Made by a program: the position numbers and the translations under genes
Assembly (NCBI GenBank): GCA_026646885.1
Contig: JAPKHK010000003.1
Location: 310,001 to 374,000, forward strand
DNA from: Casimicrobiaceae bacterium
Lineage (GTDB): Bacteria; Pseudomonadota; Gammaproteobacteria; Burkholderiales; Casimicrobiaceae
Direction: 5' to 3'
DNA length: 64,000 nucleotides
Notes under the pieces: generated by a model
What the model was told of the DNA's origin: nothing
Databases searched by the model: none
What the model saw: only the letters and a program-made list of their open reading frames with translations
Part shown: in pieces, positions 1 through 9,194 of the stretch
Numbering within the stretch: position 1 is the stretch's first letter
Layout of the letters: every line of letters starts with the position of its first letter

Positions 1-101
1 AACTCAAAGGCGCGCTTGTCGCCATGCTGCGCCCGTTCCACCAACTGCTGATCGACTTCGCGATCACCCATCCGCGGCTCTTCCCTGACCCATTGTTATG
101 A
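1..101 (+). CDS. C-terminal tail of an unidentified protein (cut by window edge)
   Basis: An open frame enters from the left edge and stops with TGA at 99-101. About 32 residues are visible, ending FPDPLL. Codon choice is GC-rich at third positions like the surrounding genes, which supports a real coding tail. I recognise no motif and cannot name the family. It converges on the asparaginase-family gene on the other strand. The 146 bases between the two genes show no clear feature. Confidence 0.4.
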   Translation, partial: LKGALVAMLRPFHQLLIDFAITHPRLFPDPLL

Positions 102-247
102 CCCGCCGCCCGGCCGGGCAGAGCGTCGGCGCGCAGTATAGCCCAGACTTACCAGGCCTGGCGCGGTAAAGAGCAACCTGCCCGCTGCTAAAGACCATAG
201 GGTGCCGCGGAAGTTCACGCCGAGCGCGCAATTGCTTCGCCTTGATG

Positions 248-1255
248 TCAGTCAAGAAGGCTGACGACCTCACCAGTCATCCGTGCACGGCAATTGGTTA
301 GCGGCGTTGCGCGCCAAGACGCCAGTTCCGGCGCCTTGACCCCAGCTAGGCCCAGACGATCCAAGACCGCCAGCACCACCGGGCCCAAGGCGCGTGCGTT
401 GCCATCGGCAATCTTGACCGCCACGCCGAGCCCCAAAGCACGCAGCCCGATTGCGTAAACGCCTTCGGCGCCGATCTTGGTGACCCAATCGCCTTGGCCG
501 GCGCGCATCAAAGCCAGATCGATGCGCCCCGTTCCCGAAACCATTTCCGGGTGCGCGACCATGGCGGCCACCAGGCGCTGGGGCGCGTCGCCATAGCGTT
601 CGTCCGCCGCTCCACTTGCCAGTCGCGCAAAAGCACGCGCCAGGCCTCGCAAAGGCACCGCATAATTGAAAGCGGAGCAGCCATCGACGCCCGGCACCAG
701 TGCCTCCTCGGCGACGCCGCAGAAGTAGGCCACGGCACTGCGAATCTCGCGCTGCAGGGGATGATCGAAGGCAAGGTAATCCTCGATCGGGGCACCCATC
801 AGGCGGCAGCATGCCAGCATGCCGGCATGCTTGCCGGAGCAATTGTTGTGGATGGCACTAAACGCCATCTCTGGCGCAGGCAGGAGACCGAGGTCATCCA
901 AGTAGCGCGGCCTGTGGGTGCCACATTGAAGGTCTTCGACCTGGTTCCCGGCGCGGGTGAGCATGTCGGCCACGGCTTCGATGTGGTAGTTTTCCCCGGA
1001 ATGACTGGCGCAGAGCAGAGCCACCTGCGCCGTGGAAAAGCTGAAATGGCGATCCCCTGCTCGCGCCATGAAGGGCATCGCCTGCAGGGGCTTGAGCGAG
1101 GATCGAGTGAAAGTGAGGCCTTCCGGATCGCCCCAGCAGGCACGCACTTCTCCTTGCCGGTCGACGACAAGGGCCGACCCATAATGCACGCTTTCGATGC
1201 GTCCGCCGCGCGTCGTCGCTGCAACCGGTACGTACGCCGGCAACACCTCCTTCAT
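248..1255 (-). CDS. Asparaginase II family protein (L-asparaginase, ReAV-like)
   Basis: Predicted cytoplasmic L-asparaginase of the asparaginase II family (the Rhizobium etli AnsA/ReAV type, unrelated to the E. coli enzymes), hydrolysing asparagine to aspartate and ammonia. The 335-residue product keeps the family's active-site landmarks: SLKPLQ with Ser52/Lys55, SHSGE near 84-88, NNCSGKHAGM with Cys139 and Lys142, and DGCSAFNYA with Cys193. In ReAV the equivalent Ser-Lys pairs are catalytic and the Cys/Lys residues bind zinc. I start at the ATG at 1255 (MKEVLP) because it overlaps the stop of the upstream acuI-like gene by 4 bases (ATGA), a sign of translational coupling. The frame stays open upstream, but that part reads as a shadow of the neighbour. 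Asparaginase activity itself is inferred from family. Confidence 0.85.
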   Translation of the reverse strand: MKEVLPAYVPVAATTRGGRIESVHYGSALVVDRQGEVRACWGDPEGLTFTRSSLKPLQAMPFMARAGDRHFSFSTAQVALLCASHSGENYHIEAVADMLTRAGNQVEDLQCGTHRPRYLDDLGLLPAPEMAFSAIHNNCSGKHAGMLACCRLMGAPIEDYLAFDHPLQREIRSAVAYFCGVAEEALVPGVDGCSAFNYAVPLRGLARAFARLASGAADERYGDAPQRLVAAMVAHPEMVSGTGRIDLALMRAGQGDWVTKIGAEGVYAIGLRALGLGVAVKIADGNARALGPVVLAVLDRLGLAGVKAPELASWRATPLTNCRARMTGEVVSLLD

Positions 1256-2241
1256 TCGAACTTCACCACCACACGCCCGGTGATTTGTGCCTTGAGGAAG
1301 TCGTCGAAGACCGTAGGCAGGTCGTCGAAAGCGATGGTGCGCACTGCCGCAATGGTCTTTTCCGGCTTCCAAGGACCACCGAGCTTGTGCCAGATTCTCA
1401 GGCGTTGCTCCATCGGGCAGTTGACCGAATCGATGCCCAGCAAGGACACACCGCGCAGGATGAAGGGCATGACCGTCGTGTTCAGGGCGGGGCTCGCCGC
1501 CAGGCCCACCGAGGCCAGTGTGCCGCCGACTTTCATGGTGCTCGCCATCCAGGCCAGGACCTCGCCGCCTAAGTTGTCGACGGCTCCGGCCCAAGTGGCT
1601 TTGTCCAAGGGCTTGATGCGGGTGAGATCGAGGTTCTTGCGAGCGAGGATTTCCTTGGCGCCAAGGCGCTGGAGATATCCCGCCTCGGTCTCCTTGCTGG
1701 TCAGCGCCACGACGTGATAGCCGAGCTTCGCCAAGATTTCGATGGCGACGCTGCCCACGCCGCCAGTGGCGCCGTCGACCACGACTGGCCCGCTATCCGG
1801 TTTGAGGCCACAGTGCTCCATTCGCTCCACGGCCAGCCCGGCCGTGAATCCGGCCACCCCCAAGCACATTGCTTCGAAGGCATCCAGGCCAGCCGGCAGC
1901 GGCACCACCCAGTTCGCGGGCACCCGACAGCGCTCGGCGTAGCCGCCATCGTGCGCCACGCCGAAGTCGAAGCTGTTGCAGAGTACCGGGTCGCCGGGGT
2001 GAAAGCGCGGGTCAGCAGAGGACACTACCCGCCCGGCGACATCGATGCCGCCGTTGCACGGAAAGCGGCGAATGATTTTGCCGGCTCCGGTGCCGGACAG
2101 CGCGTCTTTGTAATTGACGGTAGAGAATTCGCTTTTGATCACGACCTCGCCGGCATCCAACTCGTCGAGTCCCATTTGGACAAAGCGGCTGGTGGTCTTG
2201 CCAGTTTCCTCAAAAGTACGAAAGGCCTTGAACGTGCTCAT
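1252..2241 (-). CDS. acuI: AcuI/YhdH-type acrylyl-CoA reductase / quinone oxidoreductase family protein
   Basis: A 329-residue zinc-independent medium-chain dehydrogenase/reductase of the YhdH/AcuI group. Members reduce acryloyl-CoA to propionyl-CoA with NADPH; some are annotated only as quinone oxidoreductases. Visible features are TVNYKDAL near residue 42, GGIDVAGRV near 65, and the nucleotide-binding segment VVVDGATGGVGSVA around 152-165. Length matches the family. It sits 17 bases after zapE on the same strand and overlaps the asparaginase gene by 4 bases, so the three are probably co-transcribed at the end of the TCA gene run. The exact substrate cannot be told from sequence. Confidence 0.8.
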   Translation of the reverse strand: MSTFKAFRTFEETGKTTSRFVQMGLDELDAGEVVIKSEFSTVNYKDALSGTGAGKIIRRFPCNGGIDVAGRVVSSADPRFHPGDPVLCNSFDFGVAHDGGYAERCRVPANWVVPLPAGLDAFEAMCLGVAGFTAGLAVERMEHCGLKPDSGPVVVDGATGGVGSVAIEILAKLGYHVVALTSKETEAGYLQRLGAKEILARKNLDLTRIKPLDKATWAGAVDNLGGEVLAWMASTMKVGGTLASVGLAASPALNTTVMPFILRGVSLLGIDSVNCPMEQRLRIWHKLGGPWKPEKTIAAVRTIAFDDLPTVFDDFLKAQITGRVVVKFE

Positions 2242-2258
2242 GCTAGTACTCCATGGGT

Positions 2259-3362
2259 TCAGGAGGATTGATGCGCCGCGGCCATGTAATCCCGCGTCTG
2301 CATCTCGGTAAGGCGGCTCACCGTTCGGCGAAATTCGTTGGCGAACGTGCCCTGCGTGTAGAGAGCATCGGCGGGCGCGTCCGCGGCAATTATCAGCTTG
2401 ACGCGATGGTCATACAACACGTCCACGAGCCAAGTGAAGCGCCGCGCCACATCGCGCTCGTCCGCGGAAAGGGCGCGTACACCGGAGAGCAGCACCGTGT
2501 GAAAGCGCTGCGCCAGCTCCAGGTAATCCAGTTGCGAGCGCGCACCCTCACAAAGCACTGAGAATTCGAACCACACTAGCCCGCCTGCTCGCCGCCGCGC
2601 GGCGAGGCGCCGCCCTTCCACTTCGACCTGGGTAGGCTCGTCGGCACCATCGCGCATCTGCTCGAACATTCCACTAAGCGCCGCCAAGGCGGTGGCATCG
2701 CATGGCACGCGATAGCTCGGAAATCGTTCCAGGGCGCGCAGACGGTAATCGATGCCGCCGTCAATTTCGAGCACATCCAGGCGCTGCCTAAGCAGTGCGA
2801 TCGTGGGCAGAAAGTTCTCTCTCTGCAGACCGCTGGGGTACAAATCCTCCGGCCGGTAGTTCGAAGTCGCCACGAAGACCACACCACGATCCAGGAGCGC
2901 CGCAAAAAGGCGACCTAAGATCATGGCGTCGGCGATGTCCGAAACGTGGAATTCGTCGAAGCAAACCAGCCGGAAGCGCTTGGCGATGCGGTCGGCGACG
3001 GTCTTGAGGGGATCGACCTCATGCTTGAGCGTGGCGAGATCGCGATGCACACCACGCATGAAAGCATGGAAGTGCACCCGCGTCTTGCGCTGGTAAGGGA
3101 CGCAATGAAAGAAGGCATCCATCAAGTAGCTCTTGCCGCGCCCGACTCCGCCCCAAAAATAGAGCCCGCGGGGCGGCTGCGGCCGCTCGAGCAAGCGCCG
3201 CAAGGGCGAGTGGCGTGCCGTCTTGAACGCGACTAATTGGTCAAGGAGCACTTGCAGCCGCGCCAGAGCCCTGATCTGGGCCGTATCGAGTGCCATGCCA
3301 CGCTCTTGAAGGCGCGGCGCGAGATACCTGGCCAGCGCCCCGTGAGGCAGAGGGTCGGCCAT
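2259..3362 (-). CDS. zapE: ZapE/AFG1-like cell-division ATPase
   Basis: A 367-residue AFG1-family P-loop ATPase, equivalent to ZapE, which associates with the Z-ring and influences division under stress in E. coli. Walker A is GGVGRGKSYLMD and Walker B is RLVCFDEFHVSD, followed by a sensor-like FVATSNYRPEDLYP. The C-terminal LYTQGTFANEFRRTVSRL matches the family end. I use the ATG at 3362 (MADPLPHG); the longer open frame runs into lpdA on the same strand and looks non-coding there. It lies 62 bases after lpdA. Placement after sucAB-lpdA is common in betaproteobacteria. Confidence 0.9.
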   Translation of the reverse strand: MADPLPHGALARYLAPRLQERGMALDTAQIRALARLQVLLDQLVAFKTARHSPLRRLLERPQPPRGLYFWGGVGRGKSYLMDAFFHCVPYQRKTRVHFHAFMRGVHRDLATLKHEVDPLKTVADRIAKRFRLVCFDEFHVSDIADAMILGRLFAALLDRGVVFVATSNYRPEDLYPSGLQRENFLPTIALLRQRLDVLEIDGGIDYRLRALERFPSYRVPCDATALAALSGMFEQMRDGADEPTQVEVEGRRLAARRRAGGLVWFEFSVLCEGARSQLDYLELAQRFHTVLLSGVRALSADERDVARRFTWLVDVLYDHRVKLIIAADAPADALYTQGTFANEFRRTVSRLTEMQTRDYMAAAHQSS

Positions 3363-3424
3363 TCCGGCTCCAACGTTGGTCTCGGGCCGTTGCGGTTTCA
3401 CTGCTTGCCCCAACCTGCGGCGAA

Positions 3425-4858
3425 TCAGATGTGAATCGACCGCTTTTCCACCGCTAGCGCCGCTTCCTTCACGACTTCGGAAAGCGACGGGTGCGCATGG
3501 CAGATCCGCGCGATGTCTTCGCTGGAGGCGCCAAACTCCATCGCCACCACCGCTTCGGAAATGAGCTCGGAAGCAAACGGCCCGATGACGTGGACGCCCA
3601 GGATGCGGTCGGTCTTGGCATCGGCCAGGAACTTCACGAAGCCGCGCGTTTCGCCCAAGCCCTTGGCGCGACCATTGGCGAGGAAGGGAAACTGTCCGGC
3701 GCGGTAGGCGACGCCCGCGGCCTTCAGTTGCTGTTCGGTCTGCCCCACCCAGGCGACTTCCGGTTGGGTGTAGATCACCCAAGGAATGGTGTTGAAATCT
3801 ACATGCGGATGCTGCCCGGCGATACGCTCAACCACGGCCACGCCCTCTTCTTCGGCTTTGTGCGCCAGCATGGGGCCGCGCACCACGTCACCGATCGCCC
3901 AGACCCCGGGCAGATTGGTCCGGCAATCGCCGTCGACATCGATCTGATCGCGCTCGTTGAGTTTCAGGCCCACCGCCTCGCCATTGAGTCCCGCGGTATT
4001 GGCCACGCGGCCGATGGCCACGATGAGCTTGTCGAAAGTTATGCTTTGCGCTTTGCCTGCGGCATCGGTGTAATCGACCTTGACTTGTTTCTTGGCGCTG
4101 ACCTTTTCGATCTTGACGCCCAGTTCGATGACCAATCCCTCGTCCTTGGTGAGCACCTTGAGCGCTTCCTTGGAGATCGCCTCGTCGGCCAGACTCAGGA
4201 ACGAAGGCAGCGCTTCCAGCACCGTTACTTCGGCGCCCAAGCGCTTCCAGACGCTGCCCATTTCCAGGCCGATGACGCCGGCGCCGATCACCCCCAGGGT
4301 TTTGGGCACGGCGGGCAGCGAGAGCGCTCCGGCGTTGTCGAGGATGAGATCGTTGTCCACTGCCGCGCCAGGCAGGGGGCGGGGACTGGAGCCCGTGGCC
4401 AGGATTACCTGCTTGGCGCGCACGCGCTCTTCGCCACCCGATGCCAGCGCCACTTTGAGGTTCCAGCCCGTAGCGTCTCCAGAGACGAAGCTGCCGCGGC
4501 CATGAAAACTCGTCACCTTGTTCTTCTTGAAGAGATACAAGATACCGGCGCGGTTGTCGGCGACGATCTGATCTTTCCTTTTCATCATCTGCGCGACATC
4601 GATGCTCAGTCCTTTGACCCCGATGCCGTGCGTGGCGAACTGGTGCGCGGCGAGATGATAATTCTCCGAGGATTGCAATAGCGCTTTGGAAGGAATGCAG
4701 CCGACATTCAGGCAGGTGCCGCCGAAAGCGACTTTGCCCGCGGCATCGCTCCATTGCTCGACACACGCGACGGAAAAACCCAATTGTGCGGCGCGAATGG
4801 CGGCAACATAACCACCGGGTCCGCCGCCGATCACCACGACATCGAATGTTTGGCTCAT
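3425..4858 (-). CDS. lpdA: Dihydrolipoyl dehydrogenase (E3 of 2-oxoglutarate dehydrogenase)
   Basis: A 477-residue FAD-dependent disulfide oxidoreductase that reoxidises the dihydrolipoyl arm of the E2 subunit with NAD+. The N-terminal FAD fingerprint is [13 protein letters not shown] (residues 8-20). The redox disulfide is [13 protein letters not shown] with Cys49 and Cys54. An NAD-binding [13 protein letters not shown] occurs mid-protein, and the dimer-interface motif [13 protein letters not shown] carries the catalytic His near the C-terminus. There is no N-terminal lipoyl domain, so this is the plain E3 form. The gene begins 25 bases after the end of sucB, giving the order sucA-sucB-lpdA, so it most likely serves the 2-oxoglutarate complex. 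Confidence 0.96.
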   Translation of the reverse strand: MSQTFDVVVIGGGPGGYVAAIRAAQLGFSVACVEQWSDAAGKVAFGGTCLNVGCIPSKALLQSSENYHLAAHQFATHGIGVKGLSIDVAQMMKRKDQIVADNRAGILYLFKKNKVTSFHGRGSFVSGDATGWNLKVALASGGEERVRAKQVILATGSSPRPLPGAAVDNDLILDNAGALSLPAVPKTLGVIGAGVIGLEMGSVWKRLGAEVTVLEALPSFLSLADEAISKEALKVLTKDEGLVIELGVKIEKVSAKKQVKVDYTDAAGKAQSITFDKLIVAIGRVANTAGLNGEAVGLKLNERDQIDVDGDCRTNLPGVWAIGDVVRGPMLAHKAEEEGVAVVERIAGQHPHVDFNTIPWVIYTQPEVAWVGQTEQQLKAAGVAYRAGQFPFLANGRAKGLGETRGFVKFLADAKTDRILGVHVIGPFASELISEAVVAMEFGASSEDIARICHAHPSLSEVVKEAALAVEKRSIHI

Positions 4859-4883
4859 GAGTAGCTTTCGTCAGCGCGGCGCA

Positions 4884-6146
4884 TCACACTTCGAGAATGA
4901 GGCGCGCCGGGTCTTCCAGCGCCTCTTTCATGGCCACCAGGGAAAGCACCGCTTCGCGGCCGTCGATGATGCGATGGTCGTAGGACAGCGCCAGATAGTT
5001 GATGGGCCGAATCACGATTTGCCCGTTCTCCACCACCGGCCGCTCCTTGGTCGCGTGCACACCGAGAATGGCTGACTGCGGCGGGTTGATGATGGGCGTG
5101 GAGAGCATGGAGCCGAACACGCCGCCGTTGGAAATGGTGAAAGTGCCGCCGGTGAGCTCTTCGACTTCGAGCTTACCGTCCTGGGCGCGCTTGCCGAAAT
5201 CGGCGATTTTCTTTTCGATTTCGGCGATGGAGAGCTGATCGACATCACGCAGAATGGGCACCACCAGGCCGCGCGGACTGCCCACCGCCACGCCGATGTC
5301 GAAATAGCCGTGATAGACGATGTCATTGCCGTCGATCGAGGCATTGACGACGGGAAACTTCTTGAGCGCCGCCACCGCCGCCTTGACGAAGAAGGACATG
5401 AAGCCCAGTTTCACGCCGTGTTCCTTTTCGAACCGGTCCTTATATTTATTGCGCAGGTCGATGACCGGCAACATGTTCACTTCGTTGAACGTGGTGAGGA
5501 TGGCCGCGGTCGACTGCGATTGCACTAGCCTCTCGGCGACGCGCTGACGCAGCCGGCTCATGGGCACGCGCTTTCCCGGCCGATTGGCCAAAGCGCCGGC
5601 CAAATCGACGGCGGGCGCAGCCATCTTCTCCGCGGGCGCCGGCTTGGCCGTGGGTGCCGGCTGCGGGGCCGCCGCTGTCGCGGCGCGCGCTTCGACGTGA
5701 GCCATTACGTCACCCTTGGTGATGCGGCCGCCGCGCCCCGTGCCGGAAACCGCCTCAGGCACCACCGACTGCTCGGCCATGAGCTTGCGTGCCGCCGGCA
5801 AAGCGTCGGTCGCCGCGGCTGGGGCGACACTGGCTTTGGCCGGAGTCGCCGCGATCGGGCCCGCGCCGGTTGCCGCCGGGACACTCGCCACGACTGCACC
5901 GGGCTTGGCCTCGGTGTCGATGATCGCGATCAGCTCACCCGCCACCACGGTCGCGCCATCACCTTTTTTGATGCTGGACAGTACACCTGCCGCCGGTGCG
6001 GGGAGTTCGAGCACGACCTTGTCGGTCTCCACGTCGATGAGGTTTTCATCGCGGTTGACGAATTCGCCTTCCTTCTTGTGCCAGGAGACGAGCGTGGCCT
6101 CGGCCACCGATTCGGACAACTGAGGGACTTTCACTTCGACCAACAT
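4884..6146 (-). CDS. sucB: Dihydrolipoyllysine succinyltransferase (E2 of 2-oxoglutarate dehydrogenase)
   Basis: A 420-residue E2 component that transfers the succinyl group from lipoamide to CoA. An N-terminal lipoyl domain (about 1-75) carries the modified lysine in VETDKVVLE (Lys43). An Ala/Pro-rich linker of the type joining 2-oxoacid dehydrogenase domains follows, then the peripheral-subunit-binding domain near 110-150 ([18 protein letters not shown]), a second linker, and the catalytic core from about 190. The active-site motif [12 protein letters not shown] lies near the C-terminus. Core sequences FNEVNM and [11 protein letters not shown] fit the succinyl rather than acetyl type. It is preceded by sucA after a 102-base gap. 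Confidence 0.96.
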   Translation of the reverse strand: MLVEVKVPQLSESVAEATLVSWHKKEGEFVNRDENLIDVETDKVVLELPAPAAGVLSSIKKGDGATVVAGELIAIIDTEAKPGAVVASVPAATGAGPIAATPAKASVAPAAATDALPAARKLMAEQSVVPEAVSGTGRGGRITKGDVMAHVEARAATAAAPQPAPTAKPAPAEKMAAPAVDLAGALANRPGKRVPMSRLRQRVAERLVQSQSTAAILTTFNEVNMLPVIDLRNKYKDRFEKEHGVKLGFMSFFVKAAVAALKKFPVVNASIDGNDIVYHGYFDIGVAVGSPRGLVVPILRDVDQLSIAEIEKKIADFGKRAQDGKLEVEELTGGTFTISNGGVFGSMLSTPIINPPQSAILGVHATKERPVVENGQIVIRPINYLALSYDHRIIDGREAVLSLVAMKEALEDPARLILEV

Positions 6147-6248
6147 CTTCTATCCTTCCGATTCAATCACTGCCCAGTGGCCAGGCAGCGCTTTGAGTCA
6201 CTGCCGCGGGCGCGGTAGCGACTTGCACGAGCCACCGAAAACGATCCA

Positions 6249-9080
6249 TCACAAGGCGACATTCATCTCACCCGCCGACAATTTGCTGGAGAACGCCGCT
6301 TCGACCAACTCCTTCTGTTGCGCCGCGTGTTTGGAGGTGTAGCCCACCGCAGGCGAGGCGGAAATCGGCCGTCCGGCAAAGAAAAGCCGCGTCTTGGCCG
6401 GCAGATCGTTGCGAAAATAGGCCATCAACCGATACCAAGCGCCCTGATTTTGCGGCTCTTCCTGGCACCAGACCATTTCCTTGGCTTCTGGAAATTTCTT
6501 CAACTGCGCCTTGAAGTCGTCATGCGGGAAGGGATACTGCTGCTCCAAGCGCATGATGGCGACATCGCTGATTCTCTGTTCGCGCCGGTAGGCCAGAAGG
6601 TCGTAATACACCTTGCCGGAGCAAAGGATCACGCGGCGCACATTCTTCGCCACCAGGCGTTCGGTTTCGCCGATCACCGTCTGATAGCCGCCTTCCGCCA
6701 GGTCCTCCAGCGGGGAACTCGCGCCAGGATGACGCAAGAGGCTCTTGGGCGCCATCACGATCAAGGGTTTGCGATACTGTCGTACCATCTGCCGGCGCAG
6801 CAGATGGAAAATCTGCGCCGCGTTGCTGGGTACGCAGACCTGCATGTTGTGCTCGGCACACAGCTGCAAATAACGTTCCGGCCGGGCCGAGGAGTGTTCC
6901 GGGCCTTGGCCCTCGTAGCCATGCGGCAGGAGCATGACCAAGCCGCAAATGCGGCCCCACTTCACTTCGCCAGAGCTGATGAACTGGTCGATCACCACCT
7001 GCGCGCCATTGGCAAAGTCGCCAAATTGCGCTTCCCAAATGACGAGCAAGTTCGGATCGGAAGTCGAGTAGCCGTACTCGAAACCCAGCACCGCTTCTTC
7101 CGAAAGCACCGAGTCATAGACCCGGAAAGCGCCCTGCTTCTCGGCAATGTTTTCCAGCGGCACATAGGTGCCGGCATCCCAGCGCTCGCGATTTTGATCG
7201 TGCAGCACCGCATGACGGTGGAAGAAGGTGCCGCGCCCGACGTCCTGGCCGGTGATGCGCACGCCAAAACCTTGTTCGAGCAAGCTGGCGTAGGCAAGGT
7301 TCTCCGCCATGCCCCAATCGACCGCGAGCTTGCCCTCGCCCATCGCCTTGCGATCGGCGATGATCTTCTCCACCCGCGCATGCAGCTTGAACTGCTCGGG
7401 AATGGTCGTGAGCCGCTTGGCCAGACGCTTCAAGGATTTGGCCGGCAGCGCGCTTTCGTAGGCGTCGGTCCAGTCGCGGTTTTTGAAAACGCTCCAGTCG
7501 ATGGTATAGGGCGGCTTGTAGTTCGACAGGATGGTCTTGTTGGTGTGGTAACCCTTGTCCAACGCGGCGCGAAAGGTGGCGATCATTTCCTCCGCTTCGC
7601 CTTTGGCGAGCACGCCTTCGCGCTCCAACCGCTCGGCATAGAGCTTGCGGGTACCCGGATGTTTGGCGATGCTCTTGTACATCAAGGGTTGCGTGACCAT
7701 GGGCTCGTCTTGCTCGTTGTGGCCGAGCTTGCGAAAACACACCATGTCGATGACCACGTCTTTGCCGAAGGTCTGGCGAAAATCGAAGGCGATTTCGGTC
7801 GCCAGCAGTACCGCTTCCGGATCGTCGGCGTTGACGTGAAGAATCGGCGCCTCGACCATCTTGGCCACATCGGTGCAATACAAGGTGGAGCGCGAATCGC
7901 GCGGATCGGAGGTCGTGAAACCGATCTGATTGTTGATGATGATGTGCACCGTGCCGCCCGTGCCGTAGCCACGAGTTTGCGAAAGATTCAGGGTCTCCAT
8001 CACCACGCCCTGACCCGCGAACGCGGCGTCCCCGTGGATGAGCACCGGCAGCACCTGTTTGCCTTCGTGGTCGCCGCGGCGGAACTGGCGCGAGCGCACC
8101 GAACCTTCGACCACGGGATTGACGATTTCGAGGTGCGAAGGGTTGAAGGCCAGCGTCAAGTGCATGGGCCCGCCCGGCGTGGCGATGTCCGAGGAAAAGC
8201 CCTGGTGGTACTTCACGTCCCCGGCCGACAGATCGTAGGAATATTTGCCTTCGAATTCGAGGAAAAGGTCCGCCGGCATCTTTCCCAGGGTGTTGACAAG
8301 CACCGCGAGCCGCCCGCGGTGGGCCATGCCGATCACCGTTTCCTGCACCCCCTGGCTGCCCGCGCGCTGCAAGAGATGATCGAGCAGCGGAATGAGAGTA
8401 TCCCCGCCTTCGCCCGAAAAGCGCTTCTGCCCTACATATTTGGTATGCAGGTAACGTTCCAGCGTTTCCGCGGCGGTGAGTCGCTCCATGATGTGCTTGC
8501 GATATTCGCGATCGAAATTCGGCGTCGCCGCCACACCTTCGATGCGCTCTTGCATCCAGCGCTTTTGGGGCGCGTCGGTGAGGTACATGTACTCCATGCC
8601 GATGCTGCCGCAATAGGTCTTTTGAAGATGCGCAATGATTGCGCCCAGCTTCGCGCGCTCGGGGCCGACAAGGGTGCCGGTGTTGAACTCAAGATTGAGA
8701 TCGGCCTCGGTGAAGCCATAGCTGGCGGGGTCGAGTTCGGCAAGGTAAGGCTTCTCCTGGCGCTGCAAGGGATCGAGGTCGGCGTGGCGCACACCGATGC
8801 AGCGATAGGCCTCGATGAGTTGCACGACCGCCGATTGTTTCGCCTCGACCACGGCGTCGGCCGCCGTCGACGCCGCCTTGCGCGTCTTGGCAAGGGCGAC
8901 GAAAGCTTCGATCACCGGAGCATGGGCGACGTCCGCCGCACCGCCGCGAATCTGCTCGAAATAGCTGCGCCAGCGCGGACTCACCGCCGCCGGATCGGCG
9001 AGGTAAGCCTCATATTGCTCCTCGATAAACGGCGCGTTGCCGCCAAAGAGGTAAGAATTCCCAGACAGTTCTTTCATCAT
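6249..9080 (-). CDS. sucA: 2-oxoglutarate dehydrogenase E1 component
   Basis: A 943-residue thiamine-diphosphate decarboxylase that starts the 2-oxoglutarate dehydrogenase reaction. The N-terminal NSYLFGGNAPFIEEQYEAYL region is the typical E1 tail that binds the complex. Core motifs are GMAHRGRLAVLVN, HGDAAFAGQGVV and NNQIGFTTSDPRD (cofactor domain), then LPHGYEGQGPEHSSAR in the second half. Length is normal. The frame opens at a GTG at 9089, but I choose the ATG at 9080 because an AGG lies 8 bases upstream. It follows gltA on the same strand, separated by a strong hairpin terminator, so it may also have its own promoter. Confidence 0.96.
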   Translation of the reverse strand: MMKELSGNSYLFGGNAPFIEEQYEAYLADPAAVSPRWRSYFEQIRGGAADVAHAPVIEAFVALAKTRKAASTAADAVVEAKQSAVVQLIEAYRCIGVRHADLDPLQRQEKPYLAELDPASYGFTEADLNLEFNTGTLVGPERAKLGAIIAHLQKTYCGSIGMEYMYLTDAPQKRWMQERIEGVAATPNFDREYRKHIMERLTAAETLERYLHTKYVGQKRFSGEGGDTLIPLLDHLLQRAGSQGVQETVIGMAHRGRLAVLVNTLGKMPADLFLEFEGKYSYDLSAGDVKYHQGFSSDIATPGGPMHLTLAFNPSHLEIVNPVVEGSVRSRQFRRGDHEGKQVLPVLIHGDAAFAGQGVVMETLNLSQTRGYGTGGTVHIIINNQIGFTTSDPRDSRSTLYCTDVAKMVEAPILHVNADDPEAVLLATEIAFDFRQTFGKDVVIDMVCFRKLGHNEQDEPMVTQPLMYKSIAKHPGTRKLYAERLEREGVLAKGEAEEMIATFRAALDKGYHTNKTILSNYKPPYTIDWSVFKNRDWTDAYESALPAKSLKRLAKRLTTIPEQFKLHARVEKIIADRKAMGEGKLAVDWGMAENLAYASLLEQGFGVRITGQDVGRGTFFHRHAVLHDQNRERWDAGTYVPLENIAEKQGAFRVYDSVLSEEAVLGFEYGYSTSDPNLLVIWEAQFGDFANGAQVVIDQFISSGEVKWGRICGLVMLLPHGYEGQGPEHSSARPERYLQLCAEHNMQVCVPSNAAQIFHLLRRQMVRQYRKPLIVMAPKSLLRHPGASSPLEDLAEGGYQTVIGETERLVAKNVRRVILCSGKVYYDLLAYRREQRISDVAIMRLEQQYPFPHDDFKAQLKKFPEAKEMVWCQEEPQNQGAWYRLMAYFRNDLPAKTRLFFAGRPISASPAVGYTSKHAAQQKELVEAAFSSKLSAGEMNVAL

Positions 9081-9144
9081 GCTCGCCACCTAGCTCTTCT
9101 CGCCGTCAATCTACTCATCCGCCGCATGGGTTTTCGGACACCGG

Positions 9145-9171
9145 AAACAAAGCGGGCGCCAAGCGCCCGCT
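9145..9171 (-). terminator. Rho-independent terminator between gltA and sucA
   Basis: On the minus strand a perfect 9-base-pair stem, AGCGGGCGC pairing with GCGCCCGCT (9151-9159 and 9163-9171) around a 3-base CAA loop, is followed by TTTGTTTCC. It lies 24 bases downstream of the gltA stop and upstream of sucA. It should end many gltA transcripts, or act as a partial terminator setting the gltA:sucA ratio. Confidence 0.75.
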
Positions 9172-9194
9172 GCAATTACTTTCGTCCGCTTACC

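Noticed and set aside
3491-4681. A 396-codon plus-strand frame opposite lpdA
   Set aside because: Mirror frame of a certain gene with no recognisable motif or ribosome-binding site.
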